Positions 56,086-64,000 of a DNA stretch of 64,000 nucleotides are shown piece by piece. How positions within the stretch are numbered: the first letter of the stretch is position 1; every line of letters starts with the position of its first letter. The stretch comes from Gordonia terrae (GTDB lineage Bacteria; Actinomycetota; Actinomycetes; Mycobacteriales; Mycobacteriaceae), in assembly GCF_001698225.1 (NCBI RefSeq), contig NZ_CP016594.1, forward strand, positions 2,294,001 to 2,358,000, read 5' to 3'. Below the pieces are notes generated by a model. The model saw nothing but the letters and a program-made list of their open reading frames with translations. It was not told the DNA's origin and did not search any database. Both the position numbers and the translations under genes were made by a program.

Positions 56086-56101
56086 TTCTGCTCTCAGCGA
56101 A
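56086..56101. promoter_or_regulatory. ClgR-like box upstream of clpP1
   Basis: On the minus strand TTCGCTGAGAGCAGAA (56101-56086) matches the published ClgR consensus WNNWCGCYNANRGCGWWS except for one base in the second GCG half (GCA). It is about 140 bp upstream of clpP1. ClgR activates clpP1P2 in corynebacteria and mycobacteria. No clear -10/-35 pair was identified; the 55911-56239 interval holds no gene. Confidence 0.5.
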
Positions 56102-56239
56102 GTGGCGTGTCCTCGGGAGTGCCCGTGGGTCTCGATTGGTTAGTGTCGGTGAGGACGTCATCAGAGAAGTATTCGATGAGCGTGTGCGTCGCCCGCGGGT
56201 GACGCACAGGTCATGACAACAAGGCAAAGGTAGGAACCC

Positions 56240-56839
56240 GTGAGTGAGCCGACCATCCACACACCCACGATGAGTTCGGGTGTGGCTGGGTTGAACCTGA
56301 CCGATTCGGTGTTCGAGCGTCTGCTGCGCGAGCGCATCATCTTCCTGGGCACCCAGGTCGACGACGACATCGCGAACCGTCTGTGCGCGCAGATCCTGCT
56401 GCTCGCGGCCGAGGACCCGCAGAAGGACATCCACCTCTACATCAACTCGCCCGGTGGATCGGTGACCGCCGGCATGGCGATCTTCGACACCATGCAGCTC
56501 GCCGAATGCGACGTCGCGACCTACGCGATGGGCATGGCGGCGTCGATGGGGCAATTCCTCCTCGCCTCCGGCACCAAGGGCAAGCGGCACGCACTGCCGC
56601 ACGCGCGCATCATGATGCACCAGCCGTCCGCGGGTATCGGTGGTACCGCCGCCGACATCGCGATCCAGGCCGAGCAGTTCGCGCTCACCAAGAAGGAGAT
56701 GAACCGGCTCAACGCCGAGTTCAGCGGTCAGCCGCTCGAGAAGATCGAGGCCGACGCGGACCGTGACAAGTGGTTCACCGCGGAAGAGGCCAAGGAATAC
56801 GGCTTCGTCGACAAGGTCATCTCGCGTCCGGGTCAGTGA
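56240..56839 (+). CDS. clpP1: ATP-dependent Clp protease proteolytic subunit 1
   Basis: A 199-residue serine protease subunit forming the mixed ClpP1-ClpP2 tetradecamer. Catalytic triad: Ser102 in GMAASMGQF, His127 in IMMHQPSAG, Asp176 in [24 protein letters not shown] is the oxyanion region. GTG 56240 follows GGTAGGAAC. Processed N-terminus expected in first dozen residues. 65 bp precede clpP2 on the same strand. Confidence 0.96.
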   Translation: MSEPTIHTPTMSSGVAGLNLTDSVFERLLRERIIFLGTQVDDDIANRLCAQILLLAAEDPQKDIHLYINSPGGSVTAGMAIFDTMQLAECDVATYAMGMAASMGQFLLASGTKGKRHALPHARIMMHQPSAGIGGTAADIAIQAEQFALTKKEMNRLNAEFSGQPLEKIEADADRDKWFTAEEAKEYGFVDKVISRPGQ

Positions 56840-56904
56840 GACCCGGGGTCGATGACCGCGCCTGACAGCCACCGCCGAGCCACCTCTACTCAATGGAGCA
56901 ACAG

Positions 56905-57600
56905 ATGACCAACTCCCTTTCCCACGACGGCATGCCCGCCGAGGTCGCCGCCGGGATCCCCGCGTCGGCCCTGGCGCTGAAGAACATCGAGGCGCGGTAC
57001 ATCCTGCCGCAGTTCATCGAGCACACGCCGAACGGTCAGCGTCAGTACGACCCGTACGCCAAGCTCTTCGAAGAGCGGATCGTGTTCGTCGGCACCCCGA
57101 TCGACCAGGTCGTGTCCAACGACGTCATGGCGCAGCTGCTGGTCCTGGAGTCGCAGGATCCCGACCGCGACATCACCATGTACATCAACTCGCCGGGCGG
57201 CAGCGTGCCGGACATGCTCGCCATCTACGACACCATGCAGTACGTGCACTGCGACATCGTCACCGTCTGCCTCGGCGAGGCGGCCTCGGCCGCGGCGATC
57301 CTCCTCGCCGGCGGAACGCCCGGCAAGCGCGCGGCACTGCCGAACGCCACGGTCCTGATCCACCAGCCGCGTACCGGCGGTGCGTACCAGGGTCAGGTGT
57401 CCGACCTCGAGATCCAGGCCGCCGAGATCGAGCGCATCCGCGACCGGCTCGACGAGATCCTGGCCGGCCACACGGGCCAGGACAAGGTGAAGATCCGTAA
57501 GGACACCGACCGCGACAACATCCTGACCGCCGCGGCGGCCAAGGAGTACGGGATCATCGACGAGGTCTTCGAGTACCGCAAGAAGTCGATGAGGAAGTAG
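56905..57600 (+). CDS. clpP2: ATP-dependent Clp protease proteolytic subunit 2
   Basis: A 231-residue partner of ClpP1. Ser128 in [14 protein letters not shown] and His153 in [10 protein letters not shown], with Asp in the DTDRDN phrase, form the triad. The long N-terminal part (about 30 residues before IEARYILPQ) is typical of ClpP2 and is presumably removed. ATG 56905 has GGAG 6 nt upstream; ATG 56893 is less likely. Confidence 0.96.
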   Translation: MTNSLSHDGMPAEVAAGIPASALALKNIEARYILPQFIEHTPNGQRQYDPYAKLFEERIVFVGTPIDQVVSNDVMAQLLVLESQDPDRDITMYINSPGGSVPDMLAIYDTMQYVHCDIVTVCLGEAASAAAILLAGGTPGKRAALPNATVLIHQPRTGGAYQGQVSDLEIQAAEIERIRDRLDEILAGHTGQDKVKIRKDTDRDNILTAAAAKEYGIIDEVFEYRKKSMRK

Positions 57601-57810
57601 ACGTCGCAAAAGAAGTAGTTGTGGCAGTACAGAAGTCCCGGTGATTTTCTGCCGCGACATTTGGCCTTATCGGTCGAAGTTCGGGCGGCACGCGGGTACC
57701 GTCGGGTTACTGGGCATTCGAGTGTCGATCAAATGACCCATGCCCGGCTGCGTGCGACGCGACGGACAAGACACGACAGTCCGGCAACGAGGAAGTAGGT
57801 ACAGCGCGAG

Positions 57811-59091
57811 ATGGCACGAATCGGAGACGGCGGCGACCTGCTCAAGTGCTCTTTCTGCGGCAAGAGCCAGAAGCAGGTGAAGAAGCTCATCGCCGGCCCT
57901 GGCGTGTACATCTGCGATGAGTGCATCGATCTGTGCAACGAGATCATCGAAGAGGAACTGGCCGAGAACGGCGACGTCAAGCTCGACGAGCTGCCGAAGC
58001 CGACGGAGATCCGTGACTTCCTCGAGAAGTACGTCATCGGTCAGGACACGGCCAAGCGGACACTCGCGGTGGCGGTGTACAACCACTACAAGCGGATCCA
58101 GGCGGGAGAGAAGAAGGACTCCCGGACGGGCGAGACCGTCGAGCTGATGAAGTCGAACATCCTCATGCTCGGCCCGACCGGGTGTGGCAAGACATACCTG
58201 GCGCAGACGCTGGCGAAGATGCTCAACGTGCCGTTCGCGATCGCCGACGCGACCGCCCTCACCGAGGCCGGTTACGTGGGCGAGGATGTGGAGAACATCC
58301 TGCTGAAGCTGATCCAGGCCGCCGACTACGACGTGAAGCGCGCCGAGACCGGCATCATCTACATCGACGAGGTCGACAAGATCGCGCGCAAGAGCGAGAA
58401 CCCGTCGATCACCCGCGATGTGTCGGGTGAAGGTGTGCAGCAGGCACTCCTGAAGATCCTCGAGGGTACGCAGGCGTCGGTGCCGCCGCAGGGCGGACGC
58501 AAGCACCCGCATCAGGAGTTCATCCAGATCGACACGACGAACGTGCTCTTCATCGTCGCCGGTGCATTCGCGGGCCTCGAGAAGATCGTGTCGGAGCGGA
58601 TCGGCAAGCGCGGCCTCGGCTTCGGCAACGAGGTGGCGAGCAAGGACGAGGTCGACACCTCGGATCAGTTCGCCGACGTGATGCCGGAGGACCTGATCAA
58701 GTTCGGTCTGATCCCCGAGTTCATCGGACGCCTGCCGGTCGTGGCCTCAGTGACCAACTTGGACAAGGATTCGCTGGTCAGCATCCTCTCCGAGCCGAAG
58801 AACGCGCTGGTGAAGCAGTACACCCGGCTGTTCGACATGGACAACGTGGAGCTGGAGTTCACCAAGGATGCACTCGAGGCGGTCGCCGACCAGGCGATCC
58901 ACCGCGGGACCGGTGCCCGTGGCCTGCGCGCCATCATGGAAGAGGTCCTGCTGCCGGTGATGTACGACATCCCGAGCCGGGACGACGTCGAGAAGGTCGT
59001 CGTCACCGGTGAGACCGTCCGGGACAACGTGCTTCCGACGATCGTGCCGCGGAAGGCCTCCAGCGACGAACGTCGCGACAAGAGCGCCTGA
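57811..59091 (+). CDS. clpX: ATP-dependent unfoldase ClpX
   Basis: A 426-residue AAA+ unfoldase that feeds substrates into ClpP1P2. The N-terminal zinc-binding domain has Cys13, 16, 35 and 38 (CSFC, CDEC). Walker A is [10 protein letters not shown], Walker B is [10 protein letters not shown], and sensor 2 is [11 protein letters not shown]. The pore loop GYVGEDVE is present. 210 bp follow clpP2, so it may have its own promoter; none clear was found. Corresponds to Rv2457c. Confidence 0.97.
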   Translation: MARIGDGGDLLKCSFCGKSQKQVKKLIAGPGVYICDECIDLCNEIIEEELAENGDVKLDELPKPTEIRDFLEKYVIGQDTAKRTLAVAVYNHYKRIQAGEKKDSRTGETVELMKSNILMLGPTGCGKTYLAQTLAKMLNVPFAIADATALTEAGYVGEDVENILLKLIQAADYDVKRAETGIIYIDEVDKIARKSENPSITRDVSGEGVQQALLKILEGTQASVPPQGGRKHPHQEFIQIDTTNVLFIVAGAFAGLEKIVSERIGKRGLGFGNEVASKDEVDTSDQFADVMPEDLIKFGLIPEFIGRLPVVASVTNLDKDSLVSILSEPKNALVKQYTRLFDMDNVELEFTKDALEAVADQAIHRGTGARGLRAIMEEVLLPVMYDIPSRDDVEKVVVTGETVRDNVLPTIVPRKASSDERRDKSA

Positions 59092-59115
59092 CCCGCAGCC
59101 CACTCACCGACGACA

Positions 59116-59151
59116 AGCGAGCCCCGCCCGGTCCTCCGGGCGGGGCTCGCT
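59116..59151. terminator. bidirectional terminator between clpX and the molybdoenzyme gene
   Basis: A 16-bp stem, AGCGAGCCCCGCCCGG (59116-59131) and CCGGGCGGGGCTCGCT (59136-59151), loop TCCT, between convergent genes. Confidence 0.92.
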
Positions 59152-59165
59152 GCTGTTGTCTCCGG

Positions 59166-61493
59166 CTAGGCGCATTCGACCGGTTCGATGCGGATGACCA
59201 CCGCCTTGGAGACCGGTGTGTTCGACTCCCTGGCCACCGATCCGAGCGGGACCAGCGGGTTGGTCTCGGGGTAGTACGCGGCCGCGTTGCCGCGCGGTGT
59301 GTCATACGGGACGACCTCGAAGCCGCGGACCCGTCGTTCCTCGACCCCGGCCTCGCCGTCGAACTCCGAGACGATGTCGACGAGTTGCCCGGCGCGCAGG
59401 CCGAGGGACCCGATGTCGTCGGGATTGACCATCACGATGTGGCGGTTGCCGGAGATGCCCCGGTAACGATCGTCGTGGCCGTAGACGGTGGTGTTGTACT
59501 GGTCATGGCTGCGGAGTGTCTGCAGGACGAGGCGGTCGGCTGGGACGTCCACCCATTCGAGGGGATGGACTGCGAAGTTGGCCTTGCCGTTCGGGGTGTC
59601 GAACGACCGGGTGTCGCGGGGCGGGTGCGGCAGCACGAAGCCGTCACTCCGACGGACGCGGATGTTGAAGTCATCGAAGCCGGGTACAACCCGCTCGATC
59701 CGGTCGCGGATGCGGTCGTAGTCGCGCTTGAGTTCCTGCCACGGAACCGGGTGATCGGCACCGAGGACGCGGGTCGCCAGGTCGCAGATGATCGCGACCT
59801 CACTGCGCAGGTGCGCCGACACCGGCGGCAGCGACCCACGGGACAGGTGCACTGCCGACATCGAGTCCTCGACCGACACACGTTGTGCCACACCGTCGAT
59901 GACGTCCCGGTCGGTGCGCCCGAGGGTGGGCAGGATGAGTGCGCGACGACCGGTGACGAGATGGGATTCGTTGAGTTTGGTGGACACGTGCACGGTGAGT
60001 GCGCAGCGCCGCAGGGCGTCGGCGGTGACGTCGGTGTCGGGTGAGGCCGACACGAAATTGCCGCCCATCCCGACGAAGACGCGGACCTTACCGGCGGCCA
60101 TCGCGGTGATGGCGGCGACGGTGTCGTACCCGTGCTCGCGTGGGGACGTGATGCCGAACTCGGCGTCCTGAGCAGCGAGGAAGGACTCCGGCATCTTCTC
60201 GAAGATCCCCATGGTGCGATCGCCCTGCACATTCGAATGACCGCGAACGGGGCAGAGGCCGGCGCCGACGCGGCCGATCATGCCGCGCAGGAGCAGCACG
60301 TTCGTGCCCTCGGCGATCGTCGCGACGCCGTGGCGGTGCTGGGTCAAACCCATCGCCCAGCACAACACGATGCGGCGCGAAGTGGCGACCGTCCGTGCGA
60401 GCTCGTCGATCTGGGTGCGGGTCACGCCGGTGACCTCGACGACCCGGTCGAGGTCGACGTCGTCGAGCAGGTCGAGGTACTCCTCGACCCCGGCGCACGA
60501 CTCGTCGAGGAACTGGTGATCGAAAACCGTTCCGGGGGAGGCTTGTTCGGCGTCACGGAGCAGACGTGCGACGCCGCGGAACAGAGCCATGTCGGACCCG
60601 AGCCGGACCTGGAGGAAGTCGTCGGCCAGCTTGGTACCCGCGCCGACGACCCCGCCGACCTTCTGCGGATCCTTGAAACGCATCAGGCCTGCCTCGGGCA
60701 GCGGGTTGATCGCCACGATCCGGGCCCCGTTGTGCTTCGCCTTCTCCAGGGTGGCGAGCATTCTCGGGTGATTGGTGCCGGGATTCTGGCCGGCGATGAG
60801 GATGAGGTCGGCCGCCTCGAGATCGGGGACGGTGACCGAACCCTTGCCGATTCCGATCGACGCGCCGAGAGCGGCGCCGGAGGACTCGTGGCACATGTTC
60901 GAGCAGTCGGGGAGGTTGTTCGTACCCAGGCTCCGGGCGAAGAGCTGGTACAGGAAAGCGGCTTCGTTGCTGGTGCGACCTGACGTGTAGAACACGGCCT
61001 CGTCCGGCGAGTCCATCGCGGCGAACTCGGCGGCGATGACGGCGTTGGCCTCGTCCCAGCTCAGCGGGCGGTAGTGGGTGTCGCCCGGACCGAGGTACAT
61101 CGGGTGCGCCAGGCGTCCCTGCTGCGAGAGCCAGTAGCCGCTGCGCGTCCGGAGGTCGTCGACGCTGTGGGCGGCGAAGAACTCGGGGGTGACGGCTCGA
61201 CGCGTGGCCTCCTCGGCGACCGCCTTGGCGCCGTTCTCGCAGAACTCGGCATGCTTGCGGTGGCCCGGCGTCTCCGGCCAGGCGCAGCCGGGACAATCGA
61301 ACCCATCACGCTGATTGAGCTTGATCAAGGTCTGTGCCGTCCGGAGCGCGCCCATCTGCTCGACTCCGCGCTTGAGGGCGACCGCGACCGCCGGGACTCC
61401 GGCGGCGTAGGACTTCCGGTGCGCGCGCCGGACCTCGTGCGGCTCGTCGACGGGGTGCGCCGCCATCGATTCAGTGTCGTGAGTCTTGCTCAT
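59166..61493 (-). CDS. formate dehydrogenase-like molybdopterin oxidoreductase (FdhF/YdeP family)
   Basis: A 775-residue protein of the formate dehydrogenase alpha-like family (TIGR01701). The N-terminal Cys site CPGCAWPE...FCENGAK probably binds an Fe-S cluster. The Mo-ligand position appears as Cys in SNMCHESSG. Rossmann-like parts: LILIAGQNPGTNHPRM, and GHSNVQGDRTMGI is a pterin-binding region. C-terminal cap: YNTTVYGHDDRYRGI. No signal peptide; cytoplasmic. Resembles Rv2900c. ATG 61493 is used; ATG 61502 is an alternative. The redox partner is unknown. Divergent from mobA. Confidence 0.86.
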   Translation of the reverse strand: MSKTHDTESMAAHPVDEPHEVRRAHRKSYAAGVPAVAVALKRGVEQMGALRTAQTLIKLNQRDGFDCPGCAWPETPGHRKHAEFCENGAKAVAEEATRRAVTPEFFAAHSVDDLRTRSGYWLSQQGRLAHPMYLGPGDTHYRPLSWDEANAVIAAEFAAMDSPDEAVFYTSGRTSNEAAFLYQLFARSLGTNNLPDCSNMCHESSGAALGASIGIGKGSVTVPDLEAADLILIAGQNPGTNHPRMLATLEKAKHNGARIVAINPLPEAGLMRFKDPQKVGGVVGAGTKLADDFLQVRLGSDMALFRGVARLLRDAEQASPGTVFDHQFLDESCAGVEEYLDLLDDVDLDRVVEVTGVTRTQIDELARTVATSRRIVLCWAMGLTQHRHGVATIAEGTNVLLLRGMIGRVGAGLCPVRGHSNVQGDRTMGIFEKMPESFLAAQDAEFGITSPREHGYDTVAAITAMAAGKVRVFVGMGGNFVSASPDTDVTADALRRCALTVHVSTKLNESHLVTGRRALILPTLGRTDRDVIDGVAQRVSVEDSMSAVHLSRGSLPPVSAHLRSEVAIICDLATRVLGADHPVPWQELKRDYDRIRDRIERVVPGFDDFNIRVRRSDGFVLPHPPRDTRSFDTPNGKANFAVHPLEWVDVPADRLVLQTLRSHDQYNTTVYGHDDRYRGISGNRHIVMVNPDDIGSLGLRAGQLVDIVSEFDGEAGVEERRVRGFEVVPYDTPRGNAAAYYPETNPLVPLGSVARESNTPVSKAVVIRIEPVECA

Positions 61494-61542
61494 GATGTCC
61501 ATCTTGCCCCGCCCGTGCGCCAGATCGCGCACACTGGACACT

Positions 61543-62190
61543 GTGACTCAACACACGGAATCGGACACATCGGTGATCGCCGCCCTGGTGCTCGCGGGCG
61601 GACGCTCGCGGCGTATGGGCAGTGACAAGGCCGCACTGGACTGGGACGGCGAACCGATGCTCGCCCGGGTGGTGCGCGTGGTGTCGCAACGGTGCGATCC
61701 GGTGCTGGTCGTCGCGGGTGAGACATCCGCCGCATTCCGCGGCGTCGACGACATCCGGGATCGCGCGGCGCCGGGTATCGATGCGTCGAAGGTGCGCTGG
61801 GTGACCGACGAACAGGAGGGGACGGGCCCGCTCGGGGGTCTCGTCGCGGGTTTGTCCGCCGCTGCCGCCGCGGGCGCCGAGTATGCGTTCGTGTGTGCCA
61901 CGGACATGCCGCTCATCGCCCCGGAGCTCATCGACGAGTTGCGGCTGGGCGTGACCGGGTCGACTCAGGCGGTCATCGCGCGTGACGCGCAGCGGGATCA
62001 TCCGATGGCGGGCATCTACCGCACGGACGCGGCCGGACTGATCGCCGACATCGTCGCCGGCGGCGAACGACGGATGCTGGGGGCGATCGAGGCACTCACC
62101 ACCCACCGTGTCGGAATCTCCGATCCGGACTGGCTCGTCAACGTCAACGCACCCGAGGACCTGCACAGGTTGCGCGTGTCGGCGGGCTAG
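61543..62190 (+). CDS. mobA: molybdenum cofactor guanylyltransferase
   Basis: A 215-residue nucleotidyltransferase that attaches GMP to molybdopterin to make the bis-MGD cofactor of DMSO-reductase-type enzymes. [14 protein letters not shown] (GTP-binding), [18 protein letters not shown] and HPMAGIYR are typical. Start GTG 61543 (MTQHTESD). The 49-bp divergent interval with the molybdoenzyme gene must contain both promoters. Corresponds to Rv2453c. Confidence 0.93.
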   Translation: MTQHTESDTSVIAALVLAGGRSRRMGSDKAALDWDGEPMLARVVRVVSQRCDPVLVVAGETSAAFRGVDDIRDRAAPGIDASKVRWVTDEQEGTGPLGGLVAGLSAAAAAGAEYAFVCATDMPLIAPELIDELRLGVTGSTQAVIARDAQRDHPMAGIYRTDAAGLIADIVAGGERRMLGAIEALTTHRVGISDPDWLVNVNAPEDLHRLRVSAG

Positions 62191-62258
62191 CGGCGGGCGC
62201 GGTCGCGCGGACGGGTCCCGGGCGAGGTCCGGCCCGGCGAAAACATAGAATAGCGCCC

Positions 62259-64000
<1,742 letters not shown>

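Noticed and set aside
57601..57810. Possible small gene or riboswitch before clpX
   Set aside because: No frame with protein character and no recognisable structured RNA; treated as promoter region.

Overview
The window is high-GC, densely coded actinobacterial chromosome. Secreted AroQ-type chorismate mutase, group II truncated haemoglobin O, a CtaJ-like cytochrome oxidase subunit, a mycothiol-type DsbA protein, oligoribonuclease, L,D-transpeptidases and the clpP1-clpP2/clpX block together point to Mycobacteriales, most likely Gordonia or a close relative (an inference from gene content and protein style; no rRNA is present). Remembered gene order in Mycobacterium tuberculosis from about Rv2518c to Rv2448c matches much of the window (ldt, tRNA-Lys, tRNA-His, orn, ssb, ettA, gdh, thioesterase, aglA, glbO, HNH gene, ctaJ, DUF5130, pepN, dsbA-like, rpiB, nei, tig, clpP1, clpP2, clpX, mobA, valS), broken up by lineage-specific insertions.

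1-15.6 kb: tRNA-Lys, an LdtMt2-type lipoprotein transpeptidase, a Tat-exported ceramidase-like hydrolase, an ECF42-type sigma factor coupled to its DGPF/YCII partner, tRNA-His, orn, a HerA-like ATPase, an SDR, a 2,4-dienoyl-CoA reductase with a PadR regulator, a uracil permease, and a coupled pair of a small helical protein and a DUF1023 hydrolase. 15.7-24.3 kb: a CopD-CtaG fusion, chorismate mutase, an SSB-like protein, and then a translationally coupled minus-strand operon: GH26-like lipoprotein, GAF-PP2C phosphatase, cellulose-synthase-like glycosyltransferase, STAS antagonist and RsbW-like kinase. This operon is the most interesting unit: a complete partner-switching module built into an exopolysaccharide synthase locus with no sigma factor.

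24.5-38.6 kb: ABC-F protein EttA, the giant NAD-dependent glutamate dehydrogenase, a molybdopterin oxidoreductase, a hotdog thioesterase with coupled partner, an alpha-glucosidase, haemoglobin O, an HNH endonuclease gene broken by one extra base, and ctaJ overlapping a DUF5130 gene. 38.6-53 kb: a dicarboxylate symporter divergent from a DcuS/DcuR-like two-component system, a fatty-acid desaturase, three small genes, aminopeptidase N, a DsbA-like oxidoreductase, an M48 protease, rpiB, nei, a cupin, a cutinase/LysB-like hydrolase and a second L,D-transpeptidase with a good promoter and a perfect CRP/GlxR-type palindrome upstream.

53-64 kb: proteostasis and molybdenum. tRNA-Gly and tRNA-Pro precede trigger factor; a four-copy 17-bp tandem repeat and a ClgR-like box lie between tig and clpP1-clpP2, followed by clpX. 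A formate-dehydrogenase-like molybdoenzyme is divergent from mobA, and valS runs off the end. No rRNA, insertion sequence, prophage or CRISPR array was seen.
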